Made by a program: the position numbers and the translations under genes | Notes under the pieces: model-generated | Told to the model about the DNA's origin: nothing | Seen by the model: the letters and a program-made list of their open reading frames with translations, nothing else | Database searches by the model: none | In this document: one piece after another, positions 1 to 24,120 of the stretch | Layout: every line of letters begins with the position of its first letter | How positions within the stretch are numbered: the first letter of the stretch is position 1 | Source: Chrysomallon squamiferum | Lineage: Eukaryota; Mollusca; Gastropoda; Neomphalida; Peltospiridae | Assembly (NCBI GenBank): GCA_012295275.1 | Contig: CM022670.1 | Location: 37,693,751 to 37,757,750, forward strand | DNA: 64,000 bases | Reading direction: 5' to 3'

Positions 1-529
1 AACTGATTGTCAGCACAGTTTGCATAATTTATTTATTATGTTTGACTCGTTGAAAATGGTGAAAAATCTAATTTGATAATTTATGAATAAGGCAAAAAAA
101 AAAAAAAAAAAAGAACAAATGAAGATGATTTTTCTGAACCCAATGGTGATGAACAATCATAGGTTAAAATCTTAGAAAGATTGGTTTTTCTGCTTGCAGT
201 ATTTCTGTGTGTTATTTATGTCACTTTTGTGATTAGCTCTTGTCTCCCATTGTTACTATTTATTTAATGCTTATTAGTTTTACACTAACTATACAGCATA
301 ATTTACAGTTGTTTTGCTTTTGTTTCTACTCATATCACTTGTAGCCATATCAATCTCATGTTTACAATATTTATTATCATTGTTTATACATGTCCGTTAT
401 TATTTATTTGTTTTTCGTATCATATCATTGCAAACAGAGAAATGTGCAACTTTTAATTTTTACTGTTTTACATGTTATCTGATCTCATAAACAAATCTGC
501 ATATTTTTATTTTCCCTGTATCAACTATG

Positions 530-530
<1 letters not shown>

Positions 531-563
<33 letters not shown>
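531..563. repeat. (AT)n microsatellite
   Basis: About 16 uninterrupted AT dinucleotides, seen directly. Confidence 0.95.
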
Positions 564-565
<2 letters not shown>

Positions 566-879
566 GGCTTACGTCATGAGTTCTGAAGTTTTATTTATTT
601 AAATGCACAACACCTTATTCTAATAAGAACATGGTTTTTCGAATGACTTTTAACTTCTTCTTTATTCATTCCATAATTTTTACTGCATTTTATTTATGTA
701 ACACATATTTCATAAACTATTTTTTTAATACATTTATAGATTGGCATTTAGTGCGTCATATATCAACTGTGTGTTTAAGATTCGTGTATATTTTCATACC
801 CACTTCCTGACATCAGTGACTTCATTCCAGTTTAGTACCACAGCAGTATCGGTACAACTGTATTCTGTTTCAAAATCAG

Positions 880-1375
880 TTGTATAGCATTCCATAATAT
901 ATCAGTAATAATTATTTCATTCCATTATTTCAATAATAATTATCTGATTCCTTAATATATCAATAATAATTATTTCATTCCATAATATATCAGTAATAAT
1001 TATTTCATTCCATAATATATCAGTAATAATTATTTCATTCCATAATATATCAATAATAATTATTTCATTCCATAATATATCGGTAATAATTATTTCATTC
1101 CATAATATATCAGTAATAATTATTTCATTCCATTATTTCAATAATAATTATTTGATTCCTTAATATATCAATAATAATTATTTCATTCCATAATATATCA
1201 GTAATAATTATTTCATTCCATTATATCAATAATAATTATTTGATTCCTTAATATTAATAATAATTATTTCATTCCATAATATATCAGTAATAGATTCCAT
1301 TATATCAATAATAATTATTTCATTCCATTATATCAATAATAATTATTTCATTCCATAACAGTATAGATACAGTTT
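880..1375. repeat. 30-bp AT-rich minisatellite, about 15 copies
   Basis: Tandem array with an exact 30-bp period in its centre (961-1110), unit beginning CAGTAATAATTATTTCATTC and ending CATAATATAT. Outer copies vary by small deletions and by TTTGATTCCTTA in place of TTTCATTCCATA. Each unit contains AATAATTATT, which is self-complementary, so the array can form many small hairpins. It sits in gene-free DNA. Period and copies were read by eye. Confidence 0.9.
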
Positions 1376-2999
1376 TATTCTATTATAATATATCAGTAGT
1401 ATTTTTTTTCTTTCCATGACATTATCAATCCAATTTTATTTTGTTGTAATATCATTCTGTGATAATATTAATAATACCCATTTCATTCCATCAACATATC
1501 ATTTTGGCTTATAAGTCCTATTTCATCTGGGTTGTAGACTATTCAGTTATAATATTACTGATGGGTCACTTAGTAATAGTATCAATCACAGGTCATTCAG
1601 CCTGTAACATCACTGATGGCTCATTTAGTAATAGTATCATTCAGACACAGTAAAAACATCAATCATAGGTTAATCAACAATCATCACTTTAGAGTATCAA
1701 TCATTTTCATTTTGCAGCTGTATCATCCATATGATTTCGTGATAACATGTCAATCATATATATATATTTATTTATTTATGTATTTATTTCGGTCTGGATT
1801 ATTTATTACTTTGACATGTAGTTATATTATCAAGTATTAAATTAACCCATTGTCATGATCTTTATTCAAAATGTGCAATTTAGTTTATGATCTTATTCTG
1901 TTACAGTATGTGACAAATTATTGGTGCATTCCAGATTTGTTAGAAGACTTTTCTTCTTTTTTTCATCACACTTTTTTCGTTATTTATTGACTGCATTTAA
2001 TTTTCTGATTTGTGTGCAATACTCTCTAATTTATACAACACTTTTAATGTTAATTTATTCTGTTGAAATATTTATTTTACTTTGTCTCACTATTGTGAAT
2101 GTTTTATTGTTTATTGTTTTTAATTTATATTTGTCAGAATCGGGTTTTTCTCTGAATGTACATACTTTGTCCTGCTATTCTTGTGTTAGTTATTCTGTCA
2201 TGTTAATTATTGTCTGCTTAATAATAATAATTAAAAAAAATAAATAATGCTAACTTCTTTGTTTTTAATTATTTTTCTAAAATGTTCTTTTATATAGCTG
2301 TGCGTGTGTTTGTTATGTTTGTGATAAAATTTGCTTCTTTGTAAATTGGGAAGGAAATGCAAAGAACTTGTGTACATTTGCTTATTTCATTTAGTGATAC
2401 ACTAAAAAAATTAAAAATTAAAATTAAAATATCACTTCTTAAAAAGCAAAAAAAGTAAATAAAATAATAATAATAAACAACACCCCCCAAAAACCCCATT
2501 CTCCAACAAAACAAAACACAAAAACAACCGACAACAAAACACAACAAATAACAATGGCGTAAATCTATTTTTAGCATTTATTCATTCACTGTATATTTAA
2601 ATTACATCATTACATACCTGAAAATACTTACAAGTAGGTAAATAATCCCTTTCAAAATCACTGCGTCTATCAGTTTTACCAAATCAACCAACCGTAACTG
2701 AAGCAATAATTAGGTGAAGTAACTGACAGCCAAACAAAATCGAAAGTTTTAAAAATACACACTAATTAGTATGTGAAATGCCAAGCAGGAGTAATGTACA
2801 AAAAAAACAAACCTCGGTAAGTAAGGCTTCCAAAAAAAACAACTAAAAAGAAAAAAAGCACAGCATGCATTAACTATGTATCACAATAAATAATAAAATT
2901 GTGAAAAATTTTACATCTACCAGTATCTTATAATTACTTTTTTTTTTTTTTTTTTACACTGACAGCAATATAAAATAAATAAAAGAACATTTTTAAGCA

Positions 3000-3005
<6 letters not shown>

Positions 3006-3049
<44 letters not shown>
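3006..3049. repeat. (TA)n microsatellite
   Basis: About 22 TA dinucleotides without interruption. Confidence 0.95.
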
Positions 3050-3053
<4 letters not shown>

Positions 3054-4673
3054 CATCTGAATTATGAAAATGCTTATGTAAGTACAGATAATAGTATGTT
3101 TAATCACTGTTTTGTTTTTAATCATAATTACGTTTAAATAAATTTTTAATATAGAAAAATTATTTCTTATGTTTAGTGCTAAATAACTGTTTTTTTAATT
3201 ACATATAATTTTTAATACAATAAAAAAATAAAAATATTTTATTACTGTAATGCAAATTTTTTTGAAAATGGTACATTTAGATAAACTGTGTGTTATCATT
3301 ATCAATGCTCTCCATATTCAAAAAAAAAAAAAAAAAAAAAAAATTAAAAAAAAAAAAAGAGTAATAAATTATTTCTATAAATCATTTTATCTTGAATATA
3401 AATAATAATCTTCACCTGTAAAAACTGTTTACACTGTAGGACTACAACATTTATAAACACTAAATATAAAAAATATTTATCATGATCCTGAAACAATGAA
3501 ATCTTCACATGGCTGCTGTATGATGATGATATGTCAGAAGCAAGCAGTTCAGTTTGAAAAACACTTTCAACATCAGCCTGTTCATTAAATTTTAAAGCTG
3601 GTTGTATATTAAGATCATCACGAGTTAGGTTTAGCAGATAAACAGAAAAAGGTTCCAGTCACATTAACACCCAAAGTTTCAAAAACTTCAAATATTAATA
3701 ATGTCCAGATTTATGAAAATAAATAGTTTCTGACATTTTATATGTTTATTATTATTTTTTTTGTTATTGATTGGAGTTTGAGGTAAGAAGATATTTCAGA
3801 AGTTTTTATGTAATTTTAAAAATTAGCTATATTTTAAATATCTGATGAATTGATGTCTTAATGGATCTTAATGCCAATACCCCAGCATTATAAATGAATA
3901 TAACCATAAATGTATAAGATTATAAATTTTGTTTTACTGTTGTTTTCTTACATAAAACTCTGTGTATTACTTTCAGTGTTTAAACTAAACTTTAAAAGCT
4001 TTATGTAATTGGTGAATATAATTGTGCTAATTTTAAACATTTAACGTATGTAAATGAAATTTAAACACAAAGCAAAAACCATCAAATTAAATAAAATAAA
4101 ATTTAAAAAAAACAAACAGTTTTAATTAGCCACTATGGCAATGCAAAAAAACAAAACATTTAACCTGAAAAAAAAAAAAATATAAAAATTAATAATATTA
4201 ATAAAAATAAAATTAAAAATTGAAGAGAACATTTTTACACATTGAAATATTTACATTTTGTACATAAATATATCACAGAACAAACAAAATAATTTTTAAG
4301 ACATAAATTTTCCTCTCACTTCTGGAGTGCATTCCCACAAAAATGTAATCCAGCCACTGTTACTGCACTGACAGACAGACAGACAATTTAAATGACTCCA
4401 AGTTTATAAAATTTCTTTATAAAAATTGAAAAAAAAAAAAAACCCAACCCACTAAAGACCTTACGTTAAATACTTTAAACATTGCCGTTCTACACAGTAA
4501 TAATTCAAAGGTGGAAAAGTGGTTTTGAATGACTCAAAATACCACTCAAAATTATTTCAACTGCTTCCACGACTAAGTAATAATTAATTTAAATTTTGCA
4601 TCTCACTGTTTTTTAGATTCTAAAATCTCAATAAAACTTCACAGTTAATCAAACTATCAAATACTGTTGACCT

Positions 4674-4768
4674 GTTGCCATGGTTATCTGGTATTTAATA
4701 CAGTGTTCTTGGCCATCTCTGTTATTTGCTGCATCATAAAATAATTTACTGCCTGTTGCCTTGGTTAT
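4674..4768. promoter_or_regulatory. Pair of RFX X-box-like sites
   Basis: GTTGCCATGGTTAT at 4674-4687 and GTTGCCTTGGTTAT at 4755-4768, 81 bp apart. RFX factors bind an imperfect palindrome close to GTTGCCATGGNAAC, so the first copy fits well except for the final half-site bases. No gene start lies nearby, so a distal enhancer or chance are both possible. Confidence 0.25.
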
Positions 4769-4961
4769 GCTACTATATTTATGCAGCATTTAAATTAATG
4801 TCTGAAAGATGGATTATTAAGATTACAAAATTTGTATCAAACAGAAGACACAAGTTTTACTAATCGAGAATTTTATTCAGTACAGTTTCTATGAAATATA
4901 TTGAATTCCTTTGTAATTTATTTATAGTCATGACTGTACTGTAGCTTTAGTGAGAATGTCT

Positions 4962-4964
<3 letters not shown>

Positions 4965-5004
<40 letters not shown>
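4965..5004. repeat. (TG)n microsatellite
   Basis: About 20 TG dinucleotides, flanked on the left by TCTC. Confidence 0.95.
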
Positions 5005-5005
<1 letters not shown>

Positions 5006-5699
5006 AGTTCTCAAAAAGCCATTTCCATCTTTGCAGAGATCTGAAAAGTTCTGAGGTACAATAACAATATATCCTTTTTCATATACAAGTGAACTATCCA
5101 TTTTCTGAAATCATCACTTACAGACATTTAAACATGTAATTAAAGCTATAAAATGTAGGTTATCAAAACATGGAGCCTGTAATAGGTTTAATCTTTGAAA
5201 CAAAATAACTTAAATACACTCTGTAAATTTAGAGATAAATTAAAAATGTTTGACTTCAAACATGACCAGTAATTTAAACACCAGGATATTTGTTATCAGT
5301 ATTCTAGGGTTACAAAGGTGTGTTAGGATAAATGTTAAAACAAACATTTACCTGAGGATTGTTATCAAACAAAATACACTGAATAAACATTAGCATTATC
5401 TTTCATATAAAAAAAAAAATCATAATGAAGGACCAAGTGTTTATTATATAATCAAACAACATTTGAGGTCATTATAGATCCATTTTAAGAATTCTTAGCA
5501 CAGAAACAAAACAGAATTTATGCCCCCACCCCACATCTACACAGCCAGTCATTTTGATTTATTAATTTATCTGCAAGATAAAGTTAATGTTTATTCACTG
5601 AGCAGTCTCTGTCATTAGGCAGCAGACTGTTTTAAGGAAATAACAGTTCATTTTGTACGTTTTGCCAAAGTTAGCAGAATCTAGTGAATTCTGAAACCC

Positions 5700-6120
5700 T
5701 GAGCATTTCCACATACTGTAAGAATATATTAAATTAATACAATTAAATTATATTATTATATTACCAAAATTATTATAATTATATCATACTATCAGATTAT
5801 CAAAAATTATTATAATTAAATCATACTGTAAGAATATCTTGTATTAATATAATTAAATTATACAGTGAGAATATTTTAAATTAAAACCATTAAATCATAC
5901 TATTATATTATATTATCAAAAATTATTATAATTAAATCATACTGCAAGAATAACTTAAATTAATACAATTAAATGTTACTATTATATTATCAAAAATTAT
6001 TATACTTAAATCATACTATGGGAAAATCTAAAATTAAAATATTTAAATCACACAATGAAAATATCTAAAATTAAAACATTAAATCAGACTATGAAAATAA
6101 CTAAAATTAATCTCATTATA
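5700..6120. repeat. Degenerate 45-90 bp AT-rich tandem repeat
   Basis: Blocks built around AATCATACTGTAAGAATAT followed by TTAAATTAATACAATTAAAT and TATCAAAAATTATTATAATT recur about six times with drift and length variation. This explains the local sequence; nothing suggests a gene. Confidence 0.6.
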
Positions 6121-7324
6121 TGACTGTATTATTTAATAATACAGCTATTAAATGATGAATAAAATTCAATTCTTTTTTTTTTTTAATTTAAACTCTATTA
6201 ATGCTTTTGTTTACTTTTCCTCTGGTAGACCAGCTTAATGCAGCTAACATATAAAAGATTGGCAGAGAGATGACTTAGAGAAACATCAAATAAATATAGG
6301 GATAACAGCACATTACTGTAATGAAAAGCAGTTAGTCATTTACTGTTGTATAATTTTACACACACACACACACACACAAACATAAGTACAGTAATAAACA
6401 AAACTAATATTGAAAATACATCAGTTCAAACTTACATTTAGCAAAACAGAACAAGATAAAGAAAAACGTAAGTAATAAAACAACAATAATAATAATAATA
6501 ATTGTTATTATTGCAAAAATATTTTTAATACCGAATAACGACAATGACAAAAATAAGCAATAAATGTAAAAAATAAAGGACAGACAAGTCAGAAATACTG
6601 TTAACAAAATAAGAAATGAAAATGTATTTTGAACTAATGGCAGGAGCAAACAGTGGCCATGTAACAATGTGTCAAGGATCTCATTATACTTTAACCTCAG
6701 TGAATAATGGAAGCCCTCAAGGCATGTAATTAATTATTGCTTGGAAGTGGTAAAATAGTTTATCATCCAAAATTATAATTAAATAATAAAATTATCTTTT
6801 TTCTTATTAAGTTACATCTGCAATTTTCATTTTGGCATCTATAACATTATTAATATTTTACAAAGATGGCTGAAACAGAAAATATGTTTGTGAAAACTGA
6901 AATAAAATTATAATTAAATAATATATTTTCTTGTTAGTTACAGTAGCAATTTTAACTTTTGGTAACTAAAACATGCATATGGTGCACAGATTGTCATTTT
7001 TTTTAAAAGATGGGTGAAATAACAATATGTTTGTGAAAATTCAACTAAAAGTTATTTAATACAATTGCAATAATATATATATTTTTTTAATTATACATCA
7101 GAACTCAGATAAAATGGCATGTTACAGTAATATTTACATCAGGCAGAAATTTAAAAAATAATAAATAAATAAAAATCTTAACTTAAACATTTACGACACT
7201 GGCTTAATCTGAATCGTTTTTATTCCCAACACAATTTTATTATCATTTCACTGATCATAAAACAAATCTGGAGCTCAACAGTTACAACATCAGCGTGAAA
7301 TGAGTGGGACAAAATATTTATCCT

Positions 7325-7500
7325 ACTTGAATTGTGTTATTTCCAGTTCCACTACGAGCTTCATAACTGGCTTGTCAAAGAACAGATAAATGTTCTCCTG
7401 CCCGTGGGAAGGTAGCTGCATACGATTCCTTGCAGCTAATCAACAACATCAGCCCACGATAAGTCAGCTATGGATTTCTTTTCTCATTCCACAGTTTAAT
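7325..7500 (+). mobile_element. Diverged SINE copy, gastropod type (partial)
   Basis: The order of blocks matches a SINE common in gastropod genomes as I remember it: TGTTATTTCCAGTTCCA, then ATAACTGGCTTGTCAAAG, then CTGCCCGTGGGAAGG, then GATTCCTTGCAGCTAATC, then AGCCCACGATAAG and GATTTCTTTTCTC. The 5' tRNA-related head and the 3' tail are missing or too diverged to see. Similar blocks occur at 44670-44775 and, inverted, at 49409-49505. Confidence 0.55.
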
Positions 7501-8407
7501 ATATATATATTAACTGATCCTTAATTACTTTTAAGTCTTTAAATATTATTTCATTCACTCTTTATAATATTATTCAAGTGCTTCAAGAAATATATTTGTT
7601 AGGCAACAACTATTATGGAGGTGACCTCTTAACGCAGGTCTTTCAAAAAAATGCTGAAGGCACAATCATGTCCGCCTGACTATAGTAATTAAAAGAATCA
7701 ACTTTAATAATGTTTACAAATATTCACCAATCCACCAGACACAAGATATAAAATTTATACAATACACCGTCATGTCGTTAAAAAATAAAATTTTCTCCCG
7801 ACATTTTGATATTTTCCTCATTAAAATGTTCATGCTCAGTTTATCTGTTAAATATATACCAGAATAAATTAACATAAAAAAAAAATAATAATAAAAATAG
7901 AAATAAAAATAAAAATAAAAATAAAAATAAAAATAAAATAAAATAACCTCATTTATTTAAACTTTTGATTTTTAAATGAAAACTAGCAAATATTATCATC
8001 TCTGCTATATAGTGTAATATTTTTGTTATTATTACTACTACTACTACTATTATTATTATTTTGTTTTCTCAATATCTGTAAATCATAAAATATTGTAACT
8101 AATTTAGAAAGGTCATACAGAACATTAAAGCTTCATGATTAAATTTAAAATATTTAACAAACAACAATAGTTAGTAAACAGTGAACAGTAATGTTTGTAC
8201 CAAAATTAAAATGGTAATAAGCAACATTAGCTATGTTTGCAGCTGGAGATAATGTAATCTGAATAACATCAGTGCCTGTATCAGTGTGTATAATTTGCTA
8301 TTTTCAGATTTTAAATATAATTATTTAAATATGATACCTGGAAGAACATGTTTAAATACTGGTTAATGAAAATAATGCCCATTTCCCTCATAAAATGTAC
8401 AAACCCC

Positions 8408-8457
8408 AAAAAAAAAAAAACAATAATAATTAAAAAAAAAAAAAAAAAAAATAAATA

Positions 8458-8486
<29 letters not shown>
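8408..8486. repeat. A-rich tract and (AAT)n
   Basis: Long A tracts interrupted by short AAT blocks, followed by about nine AAT repeats near 8459-8486. Confidence 0.8.
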
Positions 8487-8489
<3 letters not shown>

Positions 8490-10080
8490 TAATAATCTCT
8501 GTTTTTTGACAATTTCAGTTTGTTATATCAAGAAAAAAAAAATTCTATGAATTATAACCAAATTAGGTTAGGTGCTCATTGGTATCCACACATCATTAAT
8601 AGTACTGATGGAAGCTAAATAAATAAACTTAGTAAAATTACAAAAAAAACAACAATAAAAATATTTGTTTTTAAAATTACATCCCTACCTATGATAAATC
8701 AATGCATTAGTACATAATTTGTTAATTAAAAATAAATATTGGATTAGGAAAATGAAAGGTCATTGTGAAATTTTAAATCTGTACACTATTAACCTACACA
8801 TTACTTTCTGACTGGTGTCAGAGTAAACATGATAATTTGTTAAATTGTGAAAAAGTGCATTGTTCTATAATGTCAGTGCTATTGTGTTGATTGTTTAGAC
8901 TAGATAACTGTTTTGTTCATACTTTCCATTAGTTCCTATAGTGTTTGTAAGACAATGAAATCAAACTGGTTAATGGTTTATATATCCAATTAATAATACA
9001 TATATAAACAAGCAAAAAAAAAAAAAAAAAAAAAAAATAATAATAATAAAAAAAAAAAAAAAAAAAAGAATAATAAACAATTAAAAAAATAAAAAAAATA
9101 AAACATGTCAATGCCAGCATGTAACATGTTTTAATTCAGATTTTCATTTTTAATAGCATCTTTGTTAATTATGTGATATATTGAATCACCATGGTCAAAT
9201 ATTAAATACACAGTCTGGAGTTAGAATGGAGAAAAAAAACAAAACAAAAAAAACATACACACCTCAAAAACCTGCATACACCATTACCCCCAACCCCCCA
9301 CCCCCCTAAAAAAAACCCAACAAAACAAACCAATCAAAAATGCCTCTATTTATAAAAGTTAACAACAAGGAGTTTTCAATTCAGAATCCCTAAAACAACA
9401 CAAAACAAATAAATCAAAATAATGACGATAACAATAATAATAACTGAAGATAGAATTAATCTCAAACTATAAGTGTAAGGCAAATGCCCAAACAGATCAT
9501 ATAAATTTAACATTCCTTAATAAAGAAAAAATTATTTTATCATTGTTATAGACCAACAACAGAAACAGGTATGTAGGTAGGTAAGGGAAAAAAAACATGT
9601 TAAGTTTTGCATACTTTTTATCACAAATGAAACAAAAAATAAACAAATTATTCATTTGTCCACTAAAAAAATCAAAATTAGAAGAAACTTAAAATGAAAT
9701 TACCTTCAAATAAAATCTTAATTAAAAAATATACATATATATATAAAATAAAGTATCGACTTAAGTATTTTTCTGAGTACACAATAAAGAGACATAGCCA
9801 ATCAGTCTGATACAGTTATGTTATTAACAGAAATGATAGCCATTGTTCTGTTTCAAAACAGTCATTTAACAAACATCATCTTTTTAATGTGGCCATTTGT
9901 AAATCTAACAATGTTGGAAGAAAAGAAATTACTCTTCATCCAATCAAAAGTTTACTAAACAATATACAAGATTCCAGAGTTTGCTCATTAATTTCTTACA
10001 CATTACAAAATGTTAAACAACAAACAATTTAATCCTTGCATTCGGACATTTCATTTTACTAATAGTACAAACATTACAGT

Positions 10081-10240
10081 AAGTATCATTTCCGTAATAA
10101 CACAAGTCAGTATTATATCCATAATAACACATGTCAGTATTATATCCAGAGAAACACAAGTCATTATCATATCCATAATAATACAATCTATTTTCATCTC
10201 AGTGATAATACAAACCATTATCATATATCCATATTACAAA
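10081..10240. repeat. 27-bp minisatellite, 5-6 copies
   Basis: The unit is close to CAGTATTATATCCATAATAA plus CACATGT. The open frame across it reads as a 9-residue Ile-rich repeat only because the unit is a multiple of three; there is no sign of a real gene. A further diverged repeat built on ATATTACAAAATATAAC and CATGTTCACTGTC continues to about 10670. Confidence 0.7.
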
Positions 10241-10738
10241 ATGTAATATTACAATAACCACAGCCTTTTGCACTTTCTTGCGATTTGAAATCTCTTAACC
10301 AACCAGTCACATACGCATATTAAACCAAATTCAACTCTTTTGCATTATCCAGCGAATGATATTTTCCAAAAGAAATATCATAACATGCCCATCATCCTGA
10401 AGTCAGTTTTAAATATTAAACACACTGTGACAGATATTACAGAATGTAATATTATAAAACAACATGTTCACTGTCAAATATTACAAAATATAACACACCA
10501 ACATTCTGACTTAAGACGTATTACATGCTGTAATATTGGGAAACGTTAACAAGTTGACAGACATATTACAAAAGGTAATATTGTAACCTTAAAAAGTGTT
10601 CACTGTCACAATATGAAAATATAACAATAAAAACATGCCCACCGTAATATTATATTATTATATTAACATGTTTTTCTGTCATAAATCAACATAAATGTAA
10701 CAACAAAAAAAATGACATGTTCTAGTCAGAAATTTCAC

Positions 10739-10767
<29 letters not shown>
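10739..10767. repeat. A29 homopolymer next to the PCMTD stop codon
   Basis: Twenty-nine A residues on the plus strand. In the minus-strand PCMTD transcript this is a U tract beginning 18 nt after the stop codon. Confidence 0.9.
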
Positions 10768-10771
<4 letters not shown>

Positions 10772-10785
10772 CATGATTAACTCTG

Positions 10786-21902
<11,117 letters not shown>

Positions 21903-22053
21903 ATGGAAGAGCCATTCGGCAAATGTGTTTACCTCCAGCGGAGAAGGTACTACAGCTTTTGGGTCAAAACGCACGTACGGAAAGTATCGACAATTTACGA
22001 CCGTATGCGAACCGATCTTGTTAAATGGCGTTCGTGTGAATGTTGGATCGAGG
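21903..22053 (+). CDS. Unrecognised coding-like first exon
   Basis: The reading frame from ATG 21903 starts MEEPFGKCVYLQRRRYYSFW and runs 50 codons to a strong donor, GAGG|GTAAGA, after base 22053 (phase 1). Its codons use G or C at third positions far more than the AT-saturated surroundings, and it contains several CpGs, as real exons in this window do. I do not recognise the protein: it is basic and Tyr/Trp/Cys-containing with no motif I can name. One possible fate is splicing to the L3MBTL-type gene. Of the AGs before that gene's first clear Met, only the one ending at 26060 would keep the frame. It could instead be a separate gene, a 5' leader or chance. It lies about 230 bp from the CRE, opposite PCMTD. 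Confidence 0.35.
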
Positions 22054-24081
22054 GTAAGAATTTTAATTTATTTGATCCGAAATTAGAAGTTCATAATAAA
22101 AAGTTATATTCCAAATAATACATTGTAATTTGTTCTTCACTTTGAATAAGCTGTCGATAAATTTTAAAATAGTTTTAGCGACATTTTTAAATGTTAAATG
22201 CAATCAAATGGGAAGTTTTTATTTCTGGTTTGCGCACTAGGCATACGACCTTTCTATATATTTTTGTTTAAATCATTTAATAGGTTTTATGACGCATAAA
22301 AAACAATAATACAATACTTCTGTTTTATTATAATAATTATTTGAAAATAGCTGAACTTGTATTTCTTTTTTTTTCATAAGTTTTTTCCATGGTCATATAC
22401 AATGTAAAGTGTATCGCCACAGCATAATCTGCGATAATTTTGATACCAAAACGAGGCTGTTGGCAACAGCTATTGACTTTTATGGTTTTTAGTAATTTCG
22501 ACTACAGCAATTAATACGAGGTAATTTCTCTGGAAAAAACAACTTAATAATCAATATTAAATTTTATTATTTACAGTTTTAATATGTTTTTCTTTATAAT
22601 ACTAATATTTTATGAGTTTATTTATAATAACATTGCTCCGCCATTGCTTTGCTGGGGGACGTCACATGTTACACTGCCGCACATAGCGCGTCTACGATTT
22701 AATAACTAAAAAACTTAATAAACAAATGTAAACTTATTAATAGATTTTAGGATTATTTGTTTTTAATAAAATAATTTAATTTTCGTATTTATTTATTTGT
22801 TTATTTCCAAATTTCGGTTTTAACTTTACAGTTATGGTTTTCATTTTTCAAATGAACAATTAATATCACTAATGACCTATTTCTTGTTTTTGTTTATTAT
22901 TAATTGTTTTTTTCATAAACATTGTTAAATTAAATTTAAAATAATACACAAAAGGATATTTAAAACATTTTCTTTTTTTCTTCTTTCTAATTAATTGTAT
23001 CAACATGCAAAATTGTTAGATTATAACTTATTTTCAAAACCCAAACAAAAATTGAAATTTTTAAAATTCAGTAACACAAAGTAAATATTAAATTTTAAAT
23101 ATGAAAATTTGTTTTTGTTTTTTACTTTGATGTTTACCCATTATTTTAATTTATTAAATTGAATGTATGATCTTGCATTAAAATATTTAGTTATAAACAT
23201 TTTAAATATTCCATTACAAAGTCATAGATGTGACATTTTGTTTTGACAGCATTTGTTGAACTAAAAAAAATAGAATTTTGAATTATTTACAGTATGTATT
23301 AAAAACAATATGTTATGAACAGTATATGAAGTAAAATTTAGCAGATGTAGCAAAACTTTATTATATAAAACTACTTTAATAATAATTTAAAAAAAACCCA
23401 ACAAAAAAAAAAAAAAAAAATGAAGAAAAGTAACAACTGTGAAAAGGTTTTTAAAACAAATCATATACATTATTTTTTTTATTATATATATTGCAACCCA
23501 GAATTAAATTTAAGGTTTTGTTTAACTTACTGTAAAATAAAATGTGTTTCTTTCAGTCAAATATTTTTTATTAAACTTTGTAATATTTGAAAAATATTTT
23601 GAGAGTTTTTTTCAGCTTTGCATATTCAAATGAATCAGAAGAAATTTTGCAGAGAAATAACAAAAAATAAAGGGGAAAAAACTAAATAGCATTTGTCTTA
23701 TTTTTGGATATTGGTGTTCAACATTCTAAACATTTTTAAATATGTGTCAAAATATTTAATTTAGTATGTTGATAATTTACATATCCTGCTTGAGCAATTA
23801 GCATCAAGAGTTTTATATACACACACACACACACACACATACAGATATATACATATTTCATTACTGATAATTATCATAATAATTTTTTAATTTAATTAAT
23901 ATATATATATATATATATATATATTTATTGCAGGTTAGGAAAAAAAGGTGAGATTAAGATCTTGACAATTCTGATCTTAATAATAATAGTAATTTTGAAT
24001 GGTAATAATGTTTAATATTTAATATTAATATGCATTAATTAATAATAATATATATCACTTCATATTTAATTTAATTTAACA

Positions 24082-24120
<39 letters not shown>

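Larger units (their letters stand above)
1..10785. other. Gene-poor AT-rich region, repeats only
   Basis: I see no coding exon here. Open frames in this stretch are short, low-complexity and rich in Phe, Tyr, Ile or Lys, as expected from AT runs. The region contains minisatellites (880-1375 and 10081-10240), a degenerate AT repeat (5700-6120), microsatellites, long A tracts (near 3319-3360, 8408-8486, 9015-9067 and 10739-10767) and one diverged SINE copy (7325-7500). The right-hand part should include the 3' UTR of the minus-strand PCMTD gene. I could not find a convincing AATAAA on that strand close to the stop codon, so the transcript end is unknown. Confidence 0.6.

Noticed and set aside
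1921-2247. 108-residue hydrophobic open frame
   Set aside because: Composition (Phe, Leu, Ile, Tyr, Ser) is what T-rich DNA gives by chance; no splice context, no conserved motif, no GC rise at third positions.
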